This document shows, in pieces, positions 1 through 11,400 of a stretch of DNA of 64,000 nt. Under the pieces are notes generated by a model. It saw nothing but the letters and a program-made list of their open reading frames with translations, searched no databases and was not told the DNA's origin. Position 1 is the first letter of the stretch, and every line of letters starts with the position of its first letter. The position numbers and the translations under genes were made by a program. The stretch comes from Arachnopeziza araneosa (taxonomy: Eukaryota; Ascomycota; Leotiomycetes; Helotiales; Arachnopezizaceae), in the NCBI GenBank assembly GCA_003988855.1, contig QYAI01000116.1:1-64000 (forward strand). Reading direction: 5' to 3'.

Positions 1-688
1 TAAATTACTATGTGGTGTTGATGCCTGGTACATGGGTGGCGCACGACGCTAGTGGACAGGATTTAGCACTCTGCCGGACAGGATTTAGCAATCCCCAAAC
101 TTTTTTTCCAGCAATCTGCTTAAAATGAAAAATCTTTTTTATGATTGGCATTTACCTGCAAGGAAAAGATGCGAAGATCTTGATCAATGAGCTAGGTCGG
201 ACCATTCGTCAATTGTACAATAAGTAAATGAAATAGTCATTGAAAAAGTAGAACCATTCTTCGAAAACAGTGTTTCAGGAGCTCGTGTGACAATGCGCGA
301 TAAGCTGTTCACAAAAATCAATGATTATTATGGATAAGAAATATCTTTGATCTCTATTATTCAAGTCACGATCACAGAACAATAATGTATTGGAGTACTG
401 CTTGGGAAAAGTAGCACCGATCTAAGAGAGATCGATAGCTATACAAGAAACCAGCTGAGCATTCTAAAAATTCACAAGTTTCATCGTGAAAACAGATAAC
501 AGGCACGTTCTGGTTGCAACATATTTTTCAGTAATTTTAGCCTAGCAATGAACGGATATGCAAAAGCGACCCAGCGCTACAGATCTCCAAACCTCCTTCC
601 CTTTTCAAACTATATACATTCCAGGCTTCTCTAAGCTTTCCTTAATCCTCACGATTTTCATGGGTCGTAATATAAAGATTTCTAACAC
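1..688. other. No gene recognised
   Basis: AT-rich sequence with no reading frame that resembles a gene. It lies just downstream (3') of the minus-strand cutinase relic. Nothing else could be supported here. Confidence 0.4.
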
Positions 689-1467
689 CTAACCTAACGT
701 GCTGACAAGGGAGCTGGCCGCAGCCGCGGCATCCACACTATACGTGAGATAAGCTGCGGTGATGACAAGCGTACCGTCACAGACAAAATCACCAACCGCG
801 CAATAAACGTTGGTCTTACTTGCCGGGTAGTTTGGAATCACATCACCATCTTGTAAGTTGCGTGTGAAGCCGAAGAGGACAACGCCAGTAATCTTATTTT
901 TGATTGAGGCGGGAAGGGCTTGAATGGAACCATCCATGACAGCAGTCCCTTGACTATCGTATCGAGATGATTAGAACATGTTTTTCAATTATTTCAATCG
1001 GTTTGCTTACCTGTATCCACCTGCCATGATTTTAGCGTTGGGACACTTCGAGTTGGCCAAGTCAAAGAGGGTTGTAACTGCTCCAATATCCGTAGGGCTG
1101 GTGTTTTGTGGCAAGAAGTTGTCCGCAGAGTGGCATCATAAGGCGATCTCACTCCTTGGCATCCAACAACACTGTTACCGAGGTTAGCCTTCAAAGCTGC
1201 ACACACTTAAGGATCAACGATTTCTCCCTGCTCAAGTTAGTCTTGTAGGAGCCAAGTAAGTATTCCAGGACTTTCCATGTTTCCTGACTCAGTTCAGCCA
1301 CGTGCAAAGATGAACAACACCTTTTTGCACGCTCCATCTTCAAGCTCGTCAGATTCCGAGGTTTGACGTGCTTTGAGGGGAGCAACATCTCAAACTGGGC
1401 TGCTGAGAATTGGGGTGGCCGCGATGGCGCAAACAAGAGCAGCAATAGTAGTAGTTTGGAATTTCAT
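689..1467 (-). pseudogene. Cutinase pseudogene
   Basis: Cutinases are secreted serine esterases that hydrolyse plant cutin. Read on the minus strand, the protein starts with a secretion signal (MKFQTTTIAALVCAIAA). It then runs through recognisable family blocks: ELEDGACKKVLFIFARG, VCAALKANLG, CPNAKIMAGGY, then SQGTAVMDGSIQALP and FGFTRNLQD. A 57-bp intron (positions 954-1010, gtaagc...tag) splits the codon of the catalytic Ser in the G-Y-S-Q-G motif. The gene is broken. There is an in-frame TGA near 1390-1392, a second TGA directly after FARG, further stops, and a one-base frameshift near 1121-1127 that knocks LADNFLPQNTSP out of frame. The catalytic His expected before LTY is Tyr (TAT for CAT), while the GDFVCDGT block around the catalytic Asp remains. 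The C-terminal 82 codons are still open and end at 689. The family call is firm and the inactivation is visible directly. Confidence 0.88.
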
Positions 1468-3236
1468 ATTAGCAGTGAGGAATGAATGAAGACCTCAAAG
1501 AAAACTTGAAGGCAAGAATGATGTAGTGAGAGAAGGTGAAGAATCTGCTAGGCCTGAGTGCTGAGTGAAATCTTCATCTCAAAGGTACAGCTGAAATAAT
1601 TATAGAAGAGCCTAAGCTCTTGAAGCCGAGGCAGGTTCTGATGTTCCCTTGTGTCTTTCCCTCCTTCAAGTCGAGTGACCCTACACTTCACACCACAAAT
1701 TCCGGCATTGTTGCTTTCCTTTCAGATACCGCAAGTTCTGTATGGCGCAAAAATACGCCTCTTTGAAAAAAGATCAAATGCCTCGGCGACTTGCTTGTTT
1801 ATATTGCGAAGGGTGGTATTGAGTCTCAGGTTGAAGTTGTAGAACCTATAAGGTTAATTCCGTAGTATGCACCCCGCAGGGGGGATTGCTAGAATGATGT
1901 GCTCGTGATGGGGGTTTTGCGACTTCACCCCGCAAAAGTCCCGTTCCCGTCTTTGACATCGGACATCCAGCCCATCTTAGAAACATAAGCGAAGTATAGA
2001 GTTTAATTAAGCGATGAAAATCAGATTCAAGATTGAACGGGGTCTACTGGGAGACTACCGGTAGCTGATTGTGGCAGCTGTCGACATGCGATTCGTTATA
2101 GATAATAAGTACAGCGCTTTCGGAGAAGTAGGAGAACAAAGCCTAAGTAGTATGTTAGCTTTATCCACTTGCGAACTGGAGCGATACTAGTAACCTCCTT
2201 AAAATCGTTATACATCTGAATATATAATTGATGAATGCAACATGAGATCTCTTGCACAACGCAATATTAAAGTTCAACCTCTGCCCGTTTCCCGACCTCG
2301 GTCTTCCAATGATATCCTTACCAACAACACTCATGAAACCCTCAGTTGATTTATTTCACAGATAGCTCATTCTTCAAGACCTTCTAACTTGGGAATAAAA
2401 AATGGAGCAAATATGTGTTATAAACTTTAGCGCATCGTTTCAGGTTTCTCACCGCCAGCAGATATCGAAATCACTAAGAGCTAGCTAGTGCCCAAGGGCA
2501 TCGTGGAAGGTTAGGTATTCATCAGAGCTGCGTGTGACTTGTAAGATGGGCAGCGAGAACAGAGGATCCCTTAACTTATTATTGTTCGTCGAAGGTTGAG
2601 TAGAACAGAATTTGAAAGTGATCATATAAAATTCCATAAATAATCCGAATTAAATGAAATCAAAAGAGTATCCACTGTGAAAAACTCGTAAACGTCGAAG
2701 TGTGGGCACCACTTAAAAGTCTACAAAAGACAAATAATGCTATAAAATGATCAATGTTAGCGGGGACGAAGCAGCAATAAGAATTGAATTGCTACTATCA
2801 TAAACAGAGCTTAGAGCAAGAACTAGATAGGAAAACAATGAACCTTAGAACCAGAGCACAGAGTGGAACAAAGATGAGAGTAGGTCGTCATGTGACTTGA
2901 AAGACCAACGCTGCCAATTTTCTTTTAGAAGGAAACAGATTACTAATATGCAGTACGGCCAGATCCTGAGTCAGCATTTGTAGCCAAGCTTCTAGGTAAA
3001 TAAGTAAAGATGTCTTAGCTCACGTGATGTGACGCCTTTCATCTTTTTTCCGCTGCCGAAGTCTATCCTGCTCATCCGAAGTACATCCAGTTGTTTCCAT
3101 CAGACCTATGCGACATTGAATCCTAAGCGACTTTATTTTAGATATTTTCATCTCCTTTATATATTGTCTTAATAATTGTGATCCTTACACTTTGACATCA
3201 TAGTTGGGTATCCATCTAAGAGCACAACCACAAGTT
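1468..3236. other. Intergenic region, no gene recognised
   Basis: About 1.8 kb of mostly AT-rich sequence between the minus-strand cutinase relic and the plus-strand YwbE-domain gene. Short frames here have no family resemblance. A small G/C-rich stretch around 1868-1945 contains two near-copies of caccccgca. Confidence 0.4.
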
Positions 3237-3902
3237 ATGAGCACTCGAGGCACTTTGCCACGACGAGGGCGTGGCCGTGGGCGAGGTCGCGGTCATGGAG
3301 GCTTCTCTTATGATCGGAACGTCCCACAATCATCTTCATCAAATGTCCCAACAATACAGCAAGTAATTCCGGGCACTAAGGTCTCCATGATTCTCAAAGA
3401 GGATCAGCCGACGGGCCGTGAAGTCCAGGGCGTAGTTGGAGAACTCCTGACCAAAGGGAATCATCCCAGGGGTATTAAAGTCAGACTACAGGATGGCAGA
3501 GTGGGTAGGGTGCAAAGGATGGTTAAGGATGGCGATGCAGCTACATCTGGCCCTTCCGAAAATATACCGCACATACGAGCTGAAAATACAGAGGATGGTG
3601 TTATTGAGCAAATAGAATCGATATCCAGCCAGCCAAGAGTTGCACCTGGCCCAAGCAAGTACTCGGACTTCAGGAACGACGGGTATGAGGCTCCTCCTAC
3701 CGTGGGGCTGAGTCTGGAGGATTATGTTGTGGTTAAGAAGAGCAAGGGGAAAGGCAAGGGACAAAAAAAGAAGACGCAAGACGTAGAGGGCGACCCTCTG
3801 GAGCTCTCAAAAGAAACGACGACGAGTTCCTGTCCGGTTTGTGGAGATTTTGAGGGCGATGAAGCGGCTGTTGCGCATCATGTGAATGAACATTTTGCGT
3901 GA
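3237..3902 (+). CDS. YwbE-domain protein with RGG-like N-terminus and C-terminal zinc finger
   Basis: Single-exon protein of 221 aa. I chose the ATG at 3237 (MSTRGTLPRR); the frame extends upstream only from a TTG. Residues 9-20 are an Arg/Gly run of the RNA-binding type. Residues about 39-96 match the small YwbE domain (DUF2196) found as a stand-alone protein in bacteria, including TGREVQGVVGELLT and HPRGIKVRLQDGRVGRV. The middle is polar and probably disordered. The last 25 residues form a compact zinc finger, CPVCGDF followed by AHHVNEHF, of the C2H2 type used in UBZ-like ubiquitin-binding fingers. No signal peptide or membrane segment is seen. The biochemical role is not known to me. The R/G tail suggests nucleic-acid contact and the finger suggests a ubiquitin or protein partner, but both are inference. 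Confidence 0.8.
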   Translation: MSTRGTLPRRGRGRGRGRGHGGFSYDRNVPQSSSSNVPTIQQVIPGTKVSMILKEDQPTGREVQGVVGELLTKGNHPRGIKVRLQDGRVGRVQRMVKDGDAATSGPSENIPHIRAENTEDGVIEQIESISSQPRVAPGPSKYSDFRNDGYEAPPTVGLSLEDYVVVKKSKGKGKGQKKKTQDVEGDPLELSKETTTSSCPVCGDFEGDEAAVAHHVNEHFA

Positions 3903-5260
3903 CGATTCGGTACGGATAAATCATGGCAGGTACAAAAAGTTTAAAGGTCACAAAGCACGTGGAAATCATCAACTAGTCACACTAAGTTGTGGCTCACACA
4001 GGCTTTCTTTTTTCAAACAAATTAGCCGAATTTACTATCAGCAGAATCTTCGTGAGTAATGAACCGTGGAATCTTATCTCTAGACTCGTTTGATTGTCGT
4101 TATTTCAAAAATGCATCAAGATAATACGTTCCCTGGCGATCGAAATCGGCGTCAGTTCAACGACATCGAATGATCCGAGCCTTTGTTTCAACAAGTGCGA
4201 GCATTTTAAATTGCCTCCTATTCGCAGACCTTCAAGAAGGATTTTATATTGTAAGATTCAGAAATGACTCAATCTCAACTCTGCTGTGCTGGCGATTGAT
4301 CTGCTTTTAGAAGCCCAGGTCCTTTTGGACTTTCAAGGCGCTTAGTAGAGGGCTTCTAGTTGTCACTTCCAAGGGCCTGCAGAATTTATACTATCTCCGG
4401 AACTGATCTCAAAGTTTATTGAGGAGTCGAATTTTTTAATCCCCTTAACAGACCCCCGAGGCGTTCAGTGGACGGTCCTGGCTGCCAAGGCCCAAGGGTC
4501 TGCTGGCTAGTTTCTATCTCCGGTTTTAATTCAAAATTTATTTACGAGTCAAGCATTTCTATTCGCTCAAGTTCTCCCTCAAAATCCTTCAGCAGAGGAG
4601 GAACGCATGTCTTTTCATAGCTCTTTCCATGAGTTGCTACTCGGCCAGGACGACGATCTTCGTTAGCTCCCCCAATGAAACAGCAGTGCTACCTGCAGCT
4701 GAAAAGTCGATGCTTGCATGTCCCGTATCTCTGTTCCTAGCCAAACGGGTTCCAGGAAATTATTTCCTTGCACTCTCCAAGGAGATCGGAGGGTTTGATC
4801 CTCCCGTTGAGTCATACTTTCCAGCAGTGCAACGTCCAAATGCAATCTCCACCAATCATAGTATTAGTCTCCGTTTCGACAAATCAAGTTGACTACATAC
4901 AACGGATTTCTTACTAAACAGGGAACACACGCAAGGCGTTTTCTAAGAGCGGCACGTGATAGCGTGCTGGCAAGGGTGGGCGGTGTGGTCTTCTGCCCGC
5001 TAACAGGCAACGACACCTCATGGCAAGCACAGCCCCAAAGACAAAGTCGCGCAAGACTCAAGAGGGAGCTGAAGACCATCCCAAGTTGGTTTGAAACTCA
5101 GAACATGCGATTGTATGCTTTTCATCGCGATCAAATCCTAGGCGACGAGATTCAGACCAAGCCACAAAGCTAAAGTTCGGAGGTGAAATCGAATGTGCAC
5201 CTTCAAATCAGGCTGGCCGCCTGTCATATCTATGTCCTTTGTTGTCGCACCAAACTCAGC
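3903..5260. other. Intergenic region
   Basis: About 1.36 kb between the YwbE-domain gene and the Zn2Cys6 regulator. Two short plus-strand frames (4629-4892 and 4889-5173) are open, but they show no domain, no splice-supported extension and no protein-like composition. I do not call them genes. The stretch probably holds the promoter of the downstream regulator. Confidence 0.4.
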
Positions 5261-6793
5261 ATGAATGAAACTTCCAACAACAGCTCAGACAGCTCGTCTG
5301 GATCTCTCAAGAGCAGTCCAGATATCACCTTTAACCCTAATGATAGTCAAGAAGCATCTCCCATAGAGATAGGTACCTACGATGCTGGACGTGTTAAAAA
5401 GAGAGGAAGAAAAGGCCATACCAAGTCCCGGGCCGGCTGCTTGAATTGCAAGAAAGCCAGAATTAAGGTTGGTGACTTCATGCTCCCTTCTGACCGCTAC
5501 TTATAATCCAAAAGTGCAAAGAAAACCACCCTGCGTGCGATTACTGCGCGCATCGCGGACTCAATTGTGAGTGGCCCGAAGTACAAATAAATCAAATCGG
5601 GGCAGTAATACGGAAACCGACGACGCCATCTCCCTCTATTCCAACGAATCCACAACTGCCACAACCAGTTTTCACTGCCCAAGATTTCAGGCTATTCAAT
5701 CACTTCATACAACAAGCATATCCACATCATCCAATTGGGAATGACTCCATTTGGACGCACGAGGTTCCTACTATCGCAGCTAATGTAAGATCCCGAATCT
5801 ATTCCACAACTTATTTTAATATGAGAAGCATGATTTCCTCCTGCATGGAATGCTCGCTCTTGCAGCCTCGGATATTGCTGGGCATACCAATGAGCCAGAT
5901 CTATATATTACAGCTATGAATCACCGAGTTAAATCCATCGAAGCTTTCAATCGAGCGGTCTCGCAAGGAGTGTTGTCTTTTGAACAAGGCAATGCAATGA
6001 TAGCAGCATGCTTCTCACTTCTCTTCCAATCTACACTAATCAATGATGGACTTGCAGAATATATGACTTTCATTAGGGGGGTGGTAGCTATCGCCATACA
6101 AATGGCACATAAAAAGATGAAATTTATGTTTGTGAGGATGTTTGGCGACGACCAGCTTGAATATCTCGATTCTGCTTTGAAAGCTGCCCCTCTTCTCGAA
6201 CCAAGCGTCGTTACTGCTGCATGCAGATCGCTGGAGAATATCGGACATTTGTGCATAATGCCAGTGGAAATCGCGATGTATGGCCATCTGCTGAGCATGG
6301 CACGGAATTTGATTACTTCTTCTAGAGAGGGTACTTCCCCTTTCCTTTCCATATCCTGCTTCCTCAATTTCGTTGCCCCATCACGAGAGGGTACCTACTC
6401 CTCCCTTTCCAGCTGTATTTTGTTTCCGCAACTAACTGGATTCTAGCTTACCTAGCCCTCCGCAGATTTTACGAACAATTTATCATGATGCCACAAGCCG
6501 ACTTCAGGCATTTTATTGATCCCAATAACCAGATCTGCCAACTCCTACAAGCTCATTTTGTTGCGATGCAGTTGATAATGACACCGATTACGGTATCTGA
6601 ACGCGCGGATCGTCAGGCTCCAGTTCAGGAAGCATCAACTGGAAATAAAGCCGGGAGGTGGTTGTGTACTTTGCATCAATCGATTCCAGCAGAAATGAGA
6701 GAATATTATACTTGGACGCTGTGGGTGGAAGATGCGGTGTACAATCAATGTCTGATTCAGAGAATGCTAGATGGGGAGCCAATTGATTTGTGA
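5261..6793 (+). CDS. Zn(II)2Cys6 fungal transcription factor
   Basis: Four-exon model: 5261-5467, 5515-5784, 5829-6330 and 6447-6793, giving 441 aa. Introns are 47, 44 and 116 bp; frame continuity supports each junction. A polar, Ser-rich N-terminus leads to a basic patch (VKKRGRKGHTKSRAG) and then the binuclear zinc cluster, C-LN-C-KKARIK-C-KENHPA-C-DY-C-AHRGLN-C. Intron 1 splits the cluster directly before the third Cys. The rest is a helical region of the kind following zinc clusters in sterol/UPC2-like and many uncharacterised fungal regulators (FLLHGMLALAASDIAGH, then a SLLFQSTLINDG-like block). It should be a nuclear DNA-binding activator or repressor. Targets cannot be read from the sequence, and the flanking genes do not form an obvious pathway. 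Intron 3 contains a near-duplicate of its own donor region. Confidence 0.85.
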
Positions 6794-7180
6794 TATAAAC
6801 AATTCAACTCTGGTCTACTTCGTCTAGGTCTGGGGCTTATTTGTCCTACAGCCGTCAACAAATACGAGAATCCATGGCCGAAATCATGAGAACAAAGCAA
6901 TGACGTCGCCAAGGTTGGGGCGGTGGAATATGTTACCGAGCTTATGGCATGATTCGCTCGCTTCGGGCCGTGGCTTCGGGTTTCGTATTTGTGCCCCTTT
7001 CCGGTATCGCGTAGTTTGGCGTCCCGCAAGGCTGAAGTATCTCCTACAACATTTATCTTCTGTTCTTTCGATATATCTATGGAGGAAATTTTGATGGAAT
7101 ATGTTTTTAACGCCGAATATACCATCTAAAGGAGTCAATGAAGTGTCCCTGAGACAAGCACGAATAAGAGTGACGCCACG

Positions 7181-8014
7181 ATGTCTCTATCGCTAGATCA
7201 TCGGGGAAGCATTCAACTGCGCGATATTGATGTTCAATCAAACTGCTCCCTTCTCACAGGCACAGAGAGCACAAGCCTCTATAAAAACCCCTTTGCAGAC
7301 GAAACCTCCTCTATATCATCCACTCTTATCCCGCCTTTACTCCCCACCTTGCCATTCGCCCCAACAACCACCCTCCAAATCCAAGCCGAAGGCAAGACTC
7401 TCTTCTCACTTCCTTCCCCAGCAAACCAAACAACCATTCCAATTTTTGCGCCCAATTTCTCAGATAGACCAAAGTACCTCTCCATCCGCCCCGCGCGAAG
7501 ATCAGGGACCTTCTTCCTTGCAGATGCCGAGGGCGAAGAACAGAAACCATTGTCAAAAGTGGTGTTCAGATTTGGGCCCATGAGACCGCCGATGGTTTAT
7601 TTAGATGGAGTAGAAGATGAAGTCGAAGGCTTCGAGATGAATGGAGCAATATTCTCTCATACCGTCATGTTTACGTTGCCTGAATATGGGAGTTTCGAGT
7701 GGAGGTATGCTGGTCGGCGGGAGAGAGGTATGGTGGGGGAAAACATCAATAGTTTGATAGTCTTGGAAAAGATTCAAGGAAATGGAAGCAGGAGGAAGGT
7801 GGCACAATTGATCAGGTGTGATCAAACTAGGACGCCGGGAACAAGGGCGCGTGATTCGGGAAATGGAGGGAAATTGGAAATTGCTTCGGATCAGGAGGGT
7901 AGTGGATTGGAGGTTTTGGTCTTGACCACATGTTTGGTCATGTTGAAGAAGGAGATTGATCGCTTGAGGGGGCGGCAGATGGCGGTCACAAAGGGGTATG
8001 GTGCTTGGTCTTGA
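7181..8014 (+). CDS. Conserved-looking hypothetical protein, 277 aa
   Basis: Single uninterrupted frame starting at an ATG and ending at TGA. Codon use and composition are protein-like: a proline-rich first third, a middle with alternating hydrophobic residues suggesting beta structure (VVFRFGPMRPPMVYLDG, VMFTLPEYGSFEWRYAG), and a C-terminal helix (VLVLTTCLVMLKKEIDRLRG). I saw no signal peptide. The hydrophobic stretch LEVLVLTTCLVML is too short for a confident membrane helix. I do not recognise the family. The beta-rich centre with a closing hydrophobic helix loosely recalls Tubby/LURP-like folds, but this is only an impression. The gene lies 390 bp after the Zn2Cys6 regulator and about 215 bp before the copia insertion. 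Confidence 0.7.
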   Translation: MSLSLDHRGSIQLRDIDVQSNCSLLTGTESTSLYKNPFADETSSISSTLIPPLLPTLPFAPTTTLQIQAEGKTLFSLPSPANQTTIPIFAPNFSDRPKYLSIRPARRSGTFFLADAEGEEQKPLSKVVFRFGPMRPPMVYLDGVEDEVEGFEMNGAIFSHTVMFTLPEYGSFEWRYAGRRERGMVGENINSLIVLEKIQGNGSRRKVAQLIRCDQTRTPGTRARDSGNGGKLEIASDQEGSGLEVLVLTTCLVMLKKEIDRLRGRQMAVTKGYGAWS

Positions 8015-8229
8015 GACGGTGTTTGGCTGTTTGATTTTGAAGCAATACTGTATGAGTAGTAGGTTACTAGAGTCGCCAGTGGTTCCGAGTTAGGTAGTCT
8101 GGCTGGTGGCGTATTGAATTATTAACTTATCTTTCGATAATCTTTTTTCCTAAGTAAGACAAAGTCACCTCGGCCTCTAGTTCTTCCAAAGACATGGACA
8201 CGGTCATTGATATTCCATGAAAAAGGTAC

Positions 8230-8434
8230 TGTCGGTTCACGATAAACCTAGGTTATTCGTATTGGCCGGTTTACCCTGGATACTGGACTCCTCACGTTGT
8301 GGAGGGGTCTGTATCGGTAGGTTAAGTTGGCTTGTATTCGGAAGAAGAATGGAGGCAGCTAGAGAACTCTTATAGAGTTCTGGCTGCCTGACTAACTAGG
8401 CTCTCATGCGTGGCACGTGATTATTGTACCAACA
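8230..8434 (-). repeat. 3' LTR of the copia element (205 bp)
   Basis: Begins TGTCGG and ends ACCAACA in plus-strand reading, which gives the usual TG...CA ends. It is the longer of the two LTRs and carries CACGTG-containing sequence close to the 3' border. The same family is present as solo copies at 29321-29497 and 62407-62609. Confidence 0.92.
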
Positions 8435-11400
8435 CTAGAGCTACTTTAAAAGAGGCTTTTAAGCGCTCCGAAGCCAGTCTCTTGAATCCTTCTTTCCTCT
8501 GTACTTATATCTATATTCCTACATCAATTCAAGTCCTGTGATTAGCCTATTTTCTTGCTCCGAAGTTCTACCGAAAGCTCCGAGGTTAGGCCGGACATTG
8601 AATTCGAATTCGAGAAAACTGAAAAATATCAAATAGCTTAGCTAAGGCAACTTCGAAATCGCTCAAACTAAAGTCAGGTCACGTTCTACCTATCCTACAG
8701 CTCGCAGGCTAACTTGATTCGTATCGATAAGCTTAGTTAGAGCTAAGCAAAGCTTGCTCTTAGTTATAGCGTTCGCTAGATTCGATTCTCTATTAATCTA
8801 CTTAACTTCTATAACTTGTCTTCTCTTATAAGCTTGCTAAAGGCTTATAACGTCGATTATAAGGCGCTTCTCTTAGGTCGTACTAAGCCTAACTAGGCAA
8901 TCGAACAAAGACTTCGAATTAGTGCAAAGAATCAGTAGCAAATTAGTGTGAAGAATCCTATCTATAGTAGACTTAATAGCTGCTTTAATATTGTACTTAT
9001 AGGTTATTCCGTAAAGTTCAGACGCTAAGACGCTTCGAGTAACTTTTTTGCACTTAATCGAACTTTAGTAGACTATATTAGCTCGATTCTGTAAGTTAGC
9101 GAGTACGATCACGTAGCTTATCTGAGAAAACAAATCCTTATTATTAGCAAAGCTAGCGTCTGTAAACACTAATAACTAAAGACTGTTCTGATCGAGCTTT
9201 ACGAATCTAAGTTCTCTAGATAGATTAGCAATTTGCTAGTCAAGGCGCTTGTTCAGAGTCTTCGCGTTTTCTTTAGTCGAATTAACTATCTAGGCGGCGA
9301 AAGAAAGATCGAAAGACAATTCTAGCTAACTAACCGAGGCAATATATGCACCTCTAGCTCTCTGAGCGATATATTGCTTCTTTAGGTTTAAAACTCGAGT
9401 CGCTCTAGCTTCGGTAGCTGTCTTGATTCTAGTACTAACTCGTCTAAGGTTCTTCGCTTGTCGTTCCTGCGTAAGCGTGATATTGCTATCTCGATCTAGC
9501 TCGATTAGGCCTCTATTGAACTTTAGTAAGCTGCTAATACTAAGCGTCTTGCGGTTTTTTGCTATAAACTTTGCTTTATAAAGCTAATCTTGTTCTAAAG
9601 CAGCAAATTCGTCGTCTGCTAGAAATAACGTGTCGTTAGTCTAGAGGCCTACAATTCCGAATAAGTAGTTGCTTTGCAAGAAGCAGAAGTCGTAAGTAGA
9701 TTGTTCTAGATTTAGTTAATTAACATAGTAAGAGTAGTAGGTTTTGAACTAGTAATTTCTAGCTTCTAGAACGCTATATAAAAGCTTCAGAACCTTCAGA
9801 ACAGATCTATTTTCTAATCCGAGCTCGTTTTGTAGTTCTTTAAGTAGTCGTACATAGAACTTCTAGTTTAATTTAGTTGTTAACTGTACATAAGCTTAAG
9901 AGATGTCTCTTAAATAGAAGTTCGAAGCTTCAGATGTTCTTACTTCGTACGTAGCAGCGAGACAGATAATTAGTCTCTGACTAACTCTCTAGATAGTAAG
10001 CGACTAAGTTAGAACTAGGTTCTTCTCTAGATCGTTGTACGCCTGTACTACTAGTCTAGATTTCTTAAAAGCTTTCTTAGTACTAGCGTGCTTAATCTTG
10101 TCTACGAATCGTAAATTAAAGAGCCGTACACCTGCTAGTATATTCTCTATCTTGACGACTTCGAAGACGCTTTTCTCAAGTAAGCTAGTAAGCTTTTTTT
10201 GCCGTAAATTCGTGAATTAAGGTACAGCTGTTAGAGTTCTCTGAAGAAAGACTAATACGTTTGCTACTGCTAAGAAAAGTAAGTATTTCCGAAGTCGGCT
10301 TCTTAAGCGCTTCTGTAGCAATTTGCTTTGAAGTTAAATAAGCTAAGGCTCTAGTAGAATTACCTTAATACAGTCTTGTAGCTCGGATAAATCGATTAGT
10401 TTAAATAGTCTAGTGAAGTTCGCTAGTAGGTTTTTTTTCGCTAGTAGAAAATTCTTGTCTGCTAGTAGTAAATTCTTCGCTAGCGGCGAACTAAAGCTAT
10501 TCTTTTTCTTTGCTAGCTAAGTAGAGCTGCTCTGCTCTAAGTAAAGCTTTACTACTGTAAAGCGAAATTAAGTAAGTTTACTAGTAAGCTTAACTGTGCA
10601 GGTTTCGCCGTCTATTAAGAGTAAGTTAAATAAGCTCTTCTATTAGCTAGTCTTATTGCTAGTTTCTTCTCTCTACACTAAAACTAGCGAGTTTAGCAGT
10701 AAGTCGTAGACTGCAGTAGTTCTAAGTTTATTTCTTATATTAAAAGCGTCTGCGATCTAGCGCTTTGCTCTTAGTTTTCGGACTTTTGCTATAGCTTTCT
10801 TTATTGCGGCGGCACGCTTTGCGATCGTAAGCGATAGTAAGTTCTGCTTGCTTATACGTAGATAAGCTCTAAATACTAGAAGAGTTAGTACGAGGCTATC
10901 TAGTTTAGCAGTATCGTTAATCGCCTTAAATGTTATCTGCAATGCTATAAACTTATCGATTTTTAGCAATTCGACTAAGATAATCTAGTAAGCTTGCTAA
11001 ATAGGTCTATAGTAGCGTTTTACTATCTTAATAAAGTTGTAAGCCTCTACTAGAACAGCCTTAGTCTAAATTCCTATAGTAAAAGCGTATTCTCTGAACT
11101 TCTTGCTTACGAAGTTCTTTCTAGCGTTCGTAGTAATAAAGTCTAGAGAGCCTAGATACGTATCGATCTATAACATCCGAAGTACATTCTAAGTGTGCTT
11201 AGCACTAATATTGCTTAGCTATCTGCTAGCTTGAAATCGAGTACTTTTATCTACGATGTGTAGAATTAGTGCTTTGCTAATATACATAATATTTACGATA
11301 ATAGAATAGTTAAATTCGACGTCGTCGTAAAGAGTAAAGCAAAAGCAGCCTGGTAATTTGCTGTACTTCTAGCACGACTTGCAGTACTTCGAAAGCTGTT

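Noticed and set aside
4629..5173. Two overlapping plus-strand frames of 87 and 94 codons
   Set aside because: No family resemblance, no splice path joining them, and composition like random sequence.
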